Below are positions 1-5,788 of a DNA stretch of 7,929 nt, one piece after another. Source of the DNA: Chitinophaga pinensis (lineage in GTDB: Bacteria; Bacteroidota; Bacteroidia; SXHM01); contig CAMDBK010000133.1 of the NCBI GenBank assembly GCA_945889235.1, positions 1 to 7,929 on the forward strand, given 5' to 3'. The notes under the pieces were generated by a model, which had not been told where the DNA came from, made no database searches, and saw only the letters and a list, made by a program, of their open reading frames with translations. A program made the translations under genes and the position numbers. Numbering within the stretch: the first letter of the stretch is position 1; each line of letters starts with the position of its first letter.

Positions 1-779
1 CCTTTTGTTCCCTGAAAAAAATCATCCAATGAAATTCCTTCATCGGCAATGGTTCTCAAGGCTTCCTGCGCAATGGATTTCAGAATATTTTCATACTTCA
101 CACAAAAGGCTGCGCTGCTTTTGCGCACGTTTTCAAAATCAACAGGCGAAAGTTCTTTCAGTGATTCAACATGAAGGTGACCTTCTTCGTCAAACAGAAT
201 TTTAGAGAGTAGAAAAATGCTGTGTTCTATGCGCCAGTCTTTATCTTCATCGGCACGCAATTCGGCAAACTCAACAAGAGTTTTTGTTAATGCTTCATCG
301 CTTCCGGCTTTTTGTAAAAGGATGTCAATGGCTTCGGTGAGCAATTCATCTGACTCTACTTCAACGTTAAATGTAACGGGTAGCCGCATATCGTGGGCAA
401 AGGTGGCGAGTATGCGGTGCGTGAACTTATCAATGGTGCTGATGCTGAAATCGGAATAGTTGTGCAGAATGTGAGAGAGTAATTTCGCGGCACGCGCAGC
501 TAATTGTTTATCATCTAATTTTAAATTGGCTTTCAGTTCTTCGGCAAGGGGGTCTTTATGTTCAATGTTTGAAAGTTCAATGTTCAAAGTTGCCAGCACT
601 GCCAGTTTTTTCAGCACACGGTCTTTCATTTCATCCGCTGCCTTGTTGGTAAACGTGATGGCGAGTATGTGGCGGAAATAATCGGGCTCGGGTGATACCA
701 ACGCCAGTTGCAGATACTCGCGCACCAGCGTATAGGTTTTGCCGGAGCCGGCAGAAGATTTATAAACGAAAAAACTCAT
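1..779 (-). CDS. UvrD/RecB/AddA-like ATP-dependent DNA helicase, N-terminal part (runs off left edge)
   Basis: About 259 residues are open from ATG at 779 to the window edge with no stop, so the gene is cut by the window rather than broken. The protein starts MSFFVYKSSAGSGKTYTLV. The Walker A loop AGSGKT is at residues 10-15. Superfamily 1 motif Ia (ITFTNKAADEM) is at 41-51. A TIDKF segment followed by HRILATFAHDMRLP is at 115-132, which resembles the TIDSF-type segment of RecB/AddA helicases. Proteins of this family use ATP to unwind DNA ends in double-strand break repair, and usually reach about 1000 residues with a C-terminal nuclease or a partner nuclease gene. Those parts would lie to the left, unseen. 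The start is well placed because Walker A normally lies within the first 20 residues. It is transcribed divergently from the peroxiredoxin gene. Helicase identity is firm; the choice between AddA/RecB-like and another UvrD subfamily is inferred from the N-terminus only. Confidence 0.88.
   Translation of the reverse strand, partial: MSFFVYKSSAGSGKTYTLVREYLQLALVSPEPDYFRHILAITFTNKAADEMKDRVLKKLAVLATLNIELSNIEHKDPLAEELKANLKLDDKQLAARAAKLLSHILHNYSDFSISTIDKFTHRILATFAHDMRLPVTFNVEVESDELLTEAIDILLQKAGSDEALTKTLVEFAELRADEDKDWRIEHSIFLLSKILFDEEGHLHVESLKELSPVDFENVRKSSAAFCVKYENILKSIAQEALRTIADEGISLDDFFQGTK
560..589. repeat. Two-copy 15-bp direct repeat inside the helicase gene
   Basis: Two adjacent 15-bp units (560-574 and 575-589) both start with GTTCAATGTT on the plus strand. 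On the coding strand they encode residues about 64-73 (TLNIELSNIE), so the NIE tripeptide is repeated. The site lies between motif Ia and the TIDKF segment, where a variable linker is expected. GTTCAATGTT-type strings are simple repeats I recall from Bacteroidota intergenic DNA. Origin by insertion is an inference. Confidence 0.45.
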
Positions 780-807
780 GATGAAAGATGTTGCAAGATA
801 GAAAGCA

Positions 808-902
808 TTTGCCACAGATTAAACAAATTAGCGCAGATTTTAGCCGTAGATTAATTATTTCTGTGAATATAATCTGTGTTAATCAGCGAAATCTGTGGCA
901 AA
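808..902. repeat. 95-bp imperfect inverted repeat with CACAGATT-type units
   Basis: The ends are perfect 13-bp inverted arms: TTTGCCACAGATT at 808-820 and AATCTGTGGCAAA at 890-902. Inside them the similarity continues without gaps for about 20 more bases per side (ATTA, then CRCAGATT with scattered mismatches). The CAGATT/TAGATT core recurs at about 815, 834 and 846 on the left, and AATCTG at 871 and 890 on the right. It fills much of the space between the divergent helicase and peroxiredoxin genes. The CACAGATT/AATCTGTG composition matches a class of dispersed repeats I recall in Bacteroidota intergenic regions. It has no coding capacity. It could fold as a long hairpin in either transcript, but there is no T-tract to make it a clear terminator. 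Confidence 0.75.
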
Positions 903-980
903 CAAAAAACTGCAAATACTTTAATTATTAATTTCGCACCCGCTCTGAACAATAAAAGAAGAATTCTGTTTACAAGAAAG

Positions 981-1003
981 CCTTCGACTATACTCAGGGT
1001 GAC
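981..1003. repeat. Short dispersed-repeat-like motif (CCTTCGAC...CTCAGGGTGAC)
   Basis: The segment starts CCTTCGACTATACTCAGGG and ends GTGAC. It closely resembles a short sequence (TTCGAC, variable centre, CTCAGGGTGAC) that I remember as a repeated intergenic element in many Bacteroidota genomes. Here it lies about 50 bp before the peroxiredoxin start, in the probable 5' untranslated or promoter region. The identification rests on memory of the motif, not on a second copy in this window. Confidence 0.4.
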
Positions 1004-1051
1004 AACAACAAACATTAAACATTAACAATCATAAATTAAAAATCTAAAACA

Positions 1052-1684
1052 ATGTCAGTATTAGTAGGAAAAAAAGCGCCTGAGTTCAAGGCAAAAGCAG
1101 TTATCAATGGCGGTGAAATCGTGAATGATTTTTCGTTAAGTCAATTTATAGGAAAAAAACACGTTGTGTTTTTCTTTTATCCAAAGGATTTCACGTTTGT
1201 ATGTCCTACGGAATTACACGCTTTTCAGGAAGCATTACCTGAATTTGAAAAACGTAACGTTGCAGTAGTAGCCTGCTCAACCGACACAGAGCAAAGCCAC
1301 TGGGGCTGGTTACAGATGGAGAAAAAATCGGGTGGTATTAAAGGTATTACTTATCCTATTGTTGCCGATACTACCAAAACCATTTCTTCAAACTTCGGAG
1401 TATTGTTTGGTGATTACGATGCCAACGAAAAAGGTGAGTTGATTGCAACCGGACCTATGATTGCTTTCCGCGGTTTGTTTTTAATTGACAAAACAGGTGA
1501 GGTAAAACATCAGCTGGTAAACCATCTTCCGCTGGGGCGCAATGTAGATGATACGCTGCGTATGGTTGATGCTCTGCAGTTTTTTGAAGAAAACGGTGAG
1601 GTTTGTCCTGCCAACTGGGTAAAAGGTAAAGATGCCATGAAAGAAAGCCATGCAGGTGTGGCGGATTATCTGGCGAAGCACTAA
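1052..1684 (+). CDS. Typical 2-Cys peroxiredoxin (AhpC/Prx1 family)
   Basis: This 210-residue cytosolic peroxidase reduces hydrogen peroxide and organic or nitrogen peroxides through a thiol cycle. The peroxidatic site PKDFTFVCPTE is complete (P44, T48, C51), with the partner arginine R140 in AFRGLFLIDK. The resolving cysteine C185 is in EVCPANW, so the enzyme should form intersubunit disulfides as an obligate dimer or decamer. Length is normal for the family. The C-terminal tail after C185 is 25 residues long and ends ADYLAKH, as in the longer Prx1-type proteins. No signal peptide is present. No Shine-Dalgarno sequence precedes the ATG; the leader is AT-rich and contains two AACATTA copies (1011-1024). 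No ahpF lies beside it, so the reductant (thioredoxin or another AhpF) must be encoded elsewhere. It ends before a strong terminator. The choice between the names ahpC and prx is open, so I give no symbol. Confidence 0.96.
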   Translation: MSVLVGKKAPEFKAKAVINGGEIVNDFSLSQFIGKKHVVFFFYPKDFTFVCPTELHAFQEALPEFEKRNVAVVACSTDTEQSHWGWLQMEKKSGGIKGITYPIVADTTKTISSNFGVLFGDYDANEKGELIATGPMIAFRGLFLIDKTGEVKHQLVNHLPLGRNVDDTLRMVDALQFFEENGEVCPANWVKGKDAMKESHAGVADYLAKH

Positions 1685-1720
1685 AACAGGCAAATAGCCA
1701 ATTAGAAATTAGTTGTTAGC

Positions 1721-1758
1721 AAAAGCCCTGTCCTGAGTAATCGGGACGGGGCTTTTTG
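1721..1758. terminator. Rho-independent terminator between convergent peroxiredoxin and rlmI genes
   Basis: AAAAGCCCTGTCC (1721-1733) pairs with GGACGGGGCTTTT (1744-1756) with one G-T wobble. T1734-G1743 and G1735-C1742 can extend the stem, leaving a 6-nt loop. The stem ends in TTTTT (1753-1757) on the plus strand, 36 bp after the peroxiredoxin stop. On the minus strand the hairpin follows directly after the rlmI stop and ends in four T. One structure probably serves both genes. Confidence 0.9.
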
Positions 1759-2952
1759 TTATGATACCTGCAACACCAACCCTTTTAAATACTGCCCCTC
1801 GGGATGAAAGATATTGGTAGGATGGTCGGCTGGCTGGCTCAGGTGATGCAGAATACGCACCTTGCGTCTGGCATCAATGGCGGCAGCCATAACGGTGCTT
1901 TCAAACAAAGGGCGGTCAACCGCCTGTGAGCAGGAGAAGGTGAAAATTAATCCACCCGTTTTTATTTTACGGATAGCGCTTTCATTTAATCTGCGGTAGC
2001 CCTGCACGGCATTATGTTTTGCCTTTTGGTGTTTGGCAAAAGCAGGAGGGTCAAGAATAATAATATCGAAATTATCGGCTGCAGTTTTCATGTATTCCTG
2101 AACATCGCCAACAATGCTCTGATGCATTTTTTCGTCAAAGCCGTTGAGTAAAATATTCTGGTCGGTCCACTCAATTGCCTTGCGCGAGGCATCAACCGAC
2201 ACCACCCACGAAGCACCTGATTTTAATGCATAAACAGAAAATCCTCCGGAGTAGCAAAATGTGTTCAGCACTTTTTTTCCTTGTGCGTATTTACCAAGCA
2301 GGTTGCGGTTTTCACGTTGGTCAATAAAGAAGCCGGTCTTCTGCCCTTCTTCCCAGTTTACGTGAAAACAATTACCATTTTCCAGCACCTCACTGTCTTC
2401 AGTTTTTCCAAAAACATAATTGCTTAAACCTTCAAGGTTTTTAAAACCTTGAAGGTTTTCACCCGGAAGTGTTTCCGCGCTTTTATCATACATTGCTTTT
2501 AGTTTAGTTCCGAGAACACTTTGTAAAGCCTTAGAAATCAATTCAAGATTATCGTGAATAAAAAATGAATGAGCCTGCACCACCGCAGTGCCGTTATAAA
2601 AATCAATAATTAAACCCGAAACACCATCTCCTTCTGCATTTACTAAACGGAAAACGTTTGTTGCATTATTTTCAGCTAAACCAATTTGTTGACGCAGGCT
2701 GTAAGAATCGCCTATTTTCTTTTCCCAGAAGGCAAGATTAATTTCTGTTTGTTCAAACGACAAAGCACGAACAGCAATAGACCCCTGCGAACAATAACCT
2801 GTAGCAAGGTATTCACCTTCGGCAGAAAAAACTTCCGCAACATCACCTTCTGCTACCTTATCACTGCGCTCAGAAATAGCACCCGAAAATACCCAGGGAT
2901 GAAAACGTTTCAGTGAATGTTCTTTGCCTTTGTTGAGAATTATTTTTTTCAT
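1759..2952 (-). CDS. rlmI: Class I SAM-dependent rRNA methyltransferase, RlmI family (23S rRNA m5C)
   Basis: The 397-residue protein matches the RlmI/YccW architecture. An N-terminal PUA RNA-binding domain (about residues 2-70, including HPWVFSGAI) is followed by a linker domain and a Rossmann methyltransferase domain. Visible motifs are QKTGFFIDQRENR (204-216), the SAM-binding loop VLNTFCYSGGFSVYAL (228-243), the acidic VDAS (253-256), DPPAFAK (301-307) and FTFSCSQ (337-343), where C341 is the likely catalytic cysteine. E. coli RlmI makes m5C1962 in 23S rRNA; the same target here is inferred. The ATG at 2952 sits directly before MKKIILNKGKEHSLKRFHPW, the usual family N-terminus. Residues 165-176 are encoded by a palindromic repeat, placed in the linker between MYDKSAE and the EGL segment. 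It is transcribed alone, convergent with the peroxiredoxin gene. Confidence 0.92.
   Translation of the reverse strand: MKKIILNKGKEHSLKRFHPWVFSGAISERSDKVAEGDVAEVFSAEGEYLATGYCSQGSIAVRALSFEQTEINLAFWEKKIGDSYSLRQQIGLAENNATNVFRLVNAEGDGVSGLIIDFYNGTAVVQAHSFFIHDNLELISKALQSVLGTKLKAMYDKSAETLPGENLQGFKNLEGLSNYVFGKTEDSEVLENGNCFHVNWEEGQKTGFFIDQRENRNLLGKYAQGKKVLNTFCYSGGFSVYALKSGASWVVSVDASRKAIEWTDQNILLNGFDEKMHQSIVGDVQEYMKTAADNFDIIILDPPAFAKHQKAKHNAVQGYRRLNESAIRKIKTGGLIFTFSCSQAVDRPLFESTVMAAAIDARRKVRILHHLSQPADHPTNIFHPEGQYLKGLVLQVS
2426..2458. repeat. 33-bp palindromic repeat inside rlmI
   Basis: AAACCTTCAAGGTTTT (2426-2441) and AAAACCTTGAAGGTTT (2443-2458) are exact reverse complements around a single central T. 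Each arm is itself palindromic (AACCTT-C-AAGGTT), so the element is a double palindrome. I recall AACCTTCAAGGTT/AACCTTGAAGGTT units as a repeat common in Bacteroidota. It lies in frame in rlmI and encodes about residues 165-176 (ENLQGFKNLEGL), which are low in complexity and partly repeated (NLQG/NLEG). Confidence 0.85.
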
Positions 2953-2980
2953 CTGTAAATAATTTGCTTTTAAAAGCCAG

Positions 2981-3002
2981 ATGGAACCAAAAATGGTTTC
3001 AT
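2981..3002 (-). other. Stem-loop in the predicted rlmI 5' untranslated region
   Basis: TGGAACCA and TGGTTTCA flank an AAAA loop (2982-3001), giving an 8-bp stem with one G-T wobble, extended by an A-T pair (2981/3002). It lies 29 bp upstream of the rlmI ATG. If the TATCTTTG element at 3009-3016 is the promoter, it would fall at the extreme 5' end of the transcript. A role in mRNA stability or regulation is possible but not shown. Confidence 0.4.
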
Positions 3003-3008
3003 GGGCGG

Positions 3009-3016
3009 CAAAGATA
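3009..3016 (-). promoter_or_regulatory. Candidate rlmI promoter -7 element (TATCTTTG)
   Basis: The minus strand reads TATCTTTG, an exact match to the Bacteroidota housekeeping -7 consensus TAnnTTTG, 56 bp upstream of the rlmI ATG. No good TTTG -33 element is found at the usual 19-bp spacing (TGAA is there instead), so the call is tentative. Confidence 0.35.
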
Positions 3017-3127
3017 AAATATTGGCAACCATCCGTTCATAATTCTTATGAAAGTAAATCGATTAACAGCATATCAAAATACAACATACACGTAGAAGGG
3101 TATTGAAATCAAGAAAACCTTTAACCC

Positions 3128-4240
3128 ATGGAAACCGATAGTAGTACCTTAGTAAAGCAAACCACTAACCCCACACTCGTTCTTTTATTTATTCTTTTTC
3201 CATCACACGTTTTTTCACAGGGAATAGCAATTTCAAACAGCGCTTCCAATGCACCGGCAGCAGGCTCTATGCTTCATGTTTATGGTACAACCCGTATCGG
3301 CTCAGCCACAACTGCTGACGGAGTATTAATATTTAACAATGCAACTAATGCCAAAACAGTTACCATATCACCGGGGCCAACCGGAATCAGTTATTCACTT
3401 ATACTTCCTCCATTACAGGCTGCCGCAGCAAATTATGTATTATTAAATGATGGCGCGGGAAATCTGAGCTGGGGACCACCTACAACAGGAACTGAGTGGC
3501 AACTGTTGGGTAATCCAAACACAAACCCTGCAGTGAATTTTTTAGGAACTACCGATGCACAACCCTTAAGACTGGCTACCAACGGAACAGAGAGATTAAG
3601 AATAAATACTTCCGGAAATATTGGCGTAGGAACAGAAGATCCATCTTCAAAATTTGATATCAGAAACGGAGATATTACGCTCTCAAATTCAGGAACTGCC
3701 GGTGCAATAAAATTACAGGGCAGCTCAACCGGAAAAACATCAATAAAAGCAGGTACACAAGGGGCAACTGATATACCATGGGTACTACCTCCTACACAAG
3801 GTGGAGCATCCACATTACTAACCAATGACGGTGCAGGAAATCTTTCCTGGGGCAATCTGAACTCACTTGGGGCAGCTACATTCCAGCTTTCACAGGGGGT
3901 AAACTATGGAACAAGTCAAACCATATCAAGCACTACAGATGTAGATTTAGATGGAATGGTAGTTACAGTTCCTGAAGGCACTTATATGATTTGGTTTTCT
4001 TCCGATGTACTGAATGGAAACAATTCCAATACCTGTACGGTAACTATTTATACGAATGGAAGTGCTAATGCAATTTCAGAGCGTAATTTTTCAGGACTTG
4101 TAAAAAAGAACATGGTCTCAGCAATGGGAGTGGTAACGGTTACAGGAACATCTCCTTTAGAAATAAGAGTAAGAGTAAGGGTTGATGCAAACAATGCTAC
4201 CTTCTATAAGCGAAGTCTGATGGGCTTAAAAATAGGATAA
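3128..4240 (+). CDS. Secreted fibre-like protein with duplicated module and probable jelly-roll head
   Basis: I do not recognise a named family; function is unknown. The 370-residue product has a hydrophobic N-terminal stretch (PTLVLLFILFPSHVFSQG, 15-32) that fits an export signal with cleavage near residue 30. ATG at 3128 is the first start after an in-frame TAA at 3122. A module ending LPP-x-Q-x-x-A...NDGAGNLSWG occurs twice, at about 90-116 and 217-242. Between the copies lies a segment (WQLLGNPNTNPAVNFLGTTD...NGTERLRINTSGNIGVGT) of a type common in Bacteroidota surface proteins and reminiscent of phage tail-fibre shafts. Residues about 248-370 are beta-rich (PEGTYMIWFSSDV, CTVTIYTNG, LEIRVRVRV) and resemble a C1q/TNF-like jelly-roll head. 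Composition is rich in G, T, N and S, with one cysteine. There is no T9SS tail. A surface adhesin or fibre is the best inference. It is followed 79 bp later by the thioredoxin-fold gene, which has its own candidate promoter. Confidence 0.75.
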   Translation: METDSSTLVKQTTNPTLVLLFILFPSHVFSQGIAISNSASNAPAAGSMLHVYGTTRIGSATTADGVLIFNNATNAKTVTISPGPTGISYSLILPPLQAAAANYVLLNDGAGNLSWGPPTTGTEWQLLGNPNTNPAVNFLGTTDAQPLRLATNGTERLRINTSGNIGVGTEDPSSKFDIRNGDITLSNSGTAGAIKLQGSSTGKTSIKAGTQGATDIPWVLPPTQGGASTLLTNDGAGNLSWGNLNSLGAATFQLSQGVNYGTSQTISSTTDVDLDGMVVTVPEGTYMIWFSSDVLNGNNSNTCTVTIYTNGSANAISERNFSGLVKKNMVSAMGVVTVTGTSPLEIRVRVRVDANNATFYKRSLMGLKIG

Positions 4241-4246
4241 CAGTTT

Positions 4247-4261
4247 TTAACAACCTGTTAA
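4247..4261. promoter_or_regulatory. TTAACA-ACC-TGTTAA inverted repeat, possible operator
   Basis: A perfect 6-bp inverted repeat with a 3-bp centre lies 23 bp upstream of the candidate -7 element at 4285, so it overlaps or abuts the expected -33 region. It also lies 7 bp after the preceding gene's stop. It has no following T-tract, so an operator fits better than a terminator. The regulator is unknown. Confidence 0.3.
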
Positions 4262-4284
4262 CATCCAAGGTGTTTTTCAATTGC

Positions 4285-4292
4285 TAAATTTG
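4285..4292 (+). promoter_or_regulatory. Candidate promoter -7 element (TAAATTTG) of the thioredoxin-fold gene
   Basis: TAAATTTG matches the Bacteroidota -7 consensus TAnnTTTG exactly and ends 27 bp before the ATG at 4320. This predicts a leader of roughly 20 bases and argues against the in-frame TTG at 4281 as the start. A TTTG -33 box at 19-bp spacing is not evident (CATC is there). Confidence 0.42.
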
Positions 4293-4319
4293 CGGGCAAC
4301 TAAAAAATTATCCGCAAAG

Positions 4320-5567
4320 ATGATGTTCAAAAAAACCTTACTTTTTCTTGCAGTTTTCTCAGGGATTTCAATCGCCTCGTTTGCAGGTGGTGAAAAAGGA
4401 TATAACATTCAGTTTAAAATTAATGGTCTGCCCGATAAAACATGCAAGCTTGCTTATTATTTTGCCGACAAGCAATACCTGAAAGACACTGTTATAGCCC
4501 AGAACGGAGCGTTTGTTTTCAAAGGTGATGAAGCATTGCCTCCCGGAATTTACATTGTCATTTTACCCAACAACCAGTATTTTGAATTGATGATTGATAA
4601 CGATCAGGATTTTAAAATGGAAACTGATACGGGTGCATATGTTACCAACATGAATGTAACAGGCTCTGATGACAATAAATTATTTTATGATTACCTGAAA
4701 TTCATTAACCCGAAACAAAAGGAATCAAAAGGCCTGCGCGACCAGCTGGATACTTTAAAGAACAGAAAAAAGGAAGACAGCAAAAAGTTTAAAGAAATAA
4801 AAACCAAACTTGAAGCCATTGATGCAGAAGTAAAAGATTACAAAATAAACTATATGAAAGAGCATCCTGAAAACCTGCTTGGAAAAGTTTTTAAAACATC
4901 AAAAGAAGTGGAAATACCGGAAGCTCCGCTTCTGCCAAACGGAAAAAAAGATTCAACATTTGCGTTCAAATATTATAAGTCACATTTCTTTGACGATATT
5001 GATTTCTCTGATGCACGTCTTCTGCGCACTCCTGTTTTCTACAGTAAAATACGCCAGTACCTTGATAAACTTACTGTTCAGCATTATGACTCACTGATTG
5101 TTGCCGCAGATTTTCTTTCACAAAAAGCAAAATCTAATGAAGAAGTTTTCAAATTCATTGTGCAGAACATTACCAGTTTTTATGAAATTGAGGCTACAAA
5201 AATTGTTGGGCTTGATGCCATTTTTGTTCACATGGTAAACAAGTATTACAGAACAGGACAAGCCACCTGGGTTGATTCAACGGTGATGGCAAAAATTACA
5301 AAACGTTCAAATACATTGGAGCCTTTGTTGCTCGGCAAAGTAGCGCCTAACCTTGTTCTGCCTGATGTTTTCACGCAACAACCCGTTACAATGCACGATG
5401 TAAAGGCAAATTATACCGTTGTGTATTTCTGGGACCCAACCTGCGGGCACTGCAAAAAAATTACTCCTAAACTTTACGAGTGGTGGCTTGAAAACCGTGA
5501 GAAAAAAGGTGCAGCAGTTTATGGTGTAAACACTACTGTTGACCAAAAGAAATTTTTGATTATCTGA
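4320..5567 (+). CDS. Exported TlpA-like thioredoxin-fold protein, truncated by a frameshift
   Basis: This is the N-terminal 415 residues of what should be a 486-residue protein ending at 5779. The ATG pair at 4320/4323 gives a clean signal peptide (MMFKKTLLFLAVFSGISIASFA, cleavage before GGEKG); the in-frame TTG at 4281 would add a hydrophilic lead. After the signal comes a beta-rich DUF4369-like domain (about 25-115), a long helical, lysine-rich middle (about 130-330), and a TlpA/AhpC-type thioredoxin fold from about 350 (APNLVLPDV, YTVVYFWDPTCGHCKKI). The redox motif is C375-G-H-C378. Proteins of this type act in the periplasm as thiol-disulfide reductases; the substrate is unknown. At the T-run 5553-5557 the frame changes, and this frame reaches TGA at 5565 after the unnatural tail LII. 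The truncated form would lack the second half of the fold, including the cis-proline strand. With an extra T the frame continues into the segment 5558-5779. Confidence 0.85.
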   Translation: MMFKKTLLFLAVFSGISIASFAGGEKGYNIQFKINGLPDKTCKLAYYFADKQYLKDTVIAQNGAFVFKGDEALPPGIYIVILPNNQYFELMIDNDQDFKMETDTGAYVTNMNVTGSDDNKLFYDYLKFINPKQKESKGLRDQLDTLKNRKKEDSKKFKEIKTKLEAIDAEVKDYKINYMKEHPENLLGKVFKTSKEVEIPEAPLLPNGKKDSTFAFKYYKSHFFDDIDFSDARLLRTPVFYSKIRQYLDKLTVQHYDSLIVAADFLSQKAKSNEEVFKFIVQNITSFYEIEATKIVGLDAIFVHMVNKYYRTGQATWVDSTVMAKITKRSNTLEPLLLGKVAPNLVLPDVFTQQPVTMHDVKANYTVVYFWDPTCGHCKKITPKLYEWWLENREKKGAAVYGVNTTVDQKKFLII

Positions 5568-5779
5568 AAGAAAAACCAATGGACTGGATAAAAGTCTGGG
5601 ATCCTTACAACACTAGTAAATTCCGTGATTTATATGATATTTATAAATCACCTGAAATGTATTTACTGGACAAAGACAAGAAAATAATTTCGAAGCACAT
5701 TGGTGTTGAAGACCTTGACCCGCTTATAAAAATGTGGGAAAAGCAGAAGGAACTGGAGAAACCTAAAGGCAATAATTAA
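5558..5779 (+). pseudogene. C-terminal remainder of the frameshifted thioredoxin-fold protein
   Basis: Read in the -1 frame from GAT at 5558, the sequence gives DYLKEKPMDWIKVWDPY and continues to the TAA at 5777-5779, 73 residues in all. It supplies the missing part of the thioredoxin fold: the helix and strand after VNTTVDQKKF, the cis-proline segment YKSPEMYLLDKDKK (P445 in the restored numbering) and the final helix before a lysine-rich end. An ATG at 5579 lies inside it, but a separate protein starting there would be half a domain, so I read it as part of the upstream gene. The well-kept codons suggest a recent mutation or a sequence error. It ends 9 bp from the convergent WG-repeat gene, with no obvious terminator between. 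Confidence 0.85.
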
Positions 5780-5788
5780 AGGAACTGT

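Noticed and set aside
5..459. Plus-strand open frames at 5-205 and 217-459
   Set aside because: They lie opposite the helicase coding frame, which shows clear Walker A and motif Ia, and have no recognisable features of their own.
969..994. TTTACA and TATACT upstream of the peroxiredoxin gene as a sigma70-type promoter
   Set aside because: The spacing is only 14 bp, Bacteroidota do not use the -35/-10 consensus, and TATACT falls inside the 981-1003 repeat-like motif.
3433..3855. A 140-residue minus-strand frame inside the fibre-like gene
   Set aside because: It is the antisense of a strongly patterned protein with a duplicated module, and it has no domain or start signal.
4238..4260. TAACAG...CTGTTA hairpin after the fibre-like gene as a terminator
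   Set aside because: The stem is 6 bp with an 11-nt loop and no T-tract follows it.
4281..4319. TTG at 4281 as the start of the thioredoxin-fold protein
   Set aside because: It would put a hydrophilic 13-residue lead before a clean signal peptide and overlaps the candidate -7 element; ATG at 4320/4323 fits better.
5579..5779. A separate 66-residue protein starting at ATG 5579
   Set aside because: Its sequence is the second half of the upstream thioredoxin fold, and the preceding codons in the same frame (5558-5578) also read as that protein.
5780..5788. A shared terminator between the convergent thioredoxin-fold and WG-repeat genes
   Set aside because: The gap is 9 bp and I found no GC-rich hairpin with a T-tract in it or just beyond.
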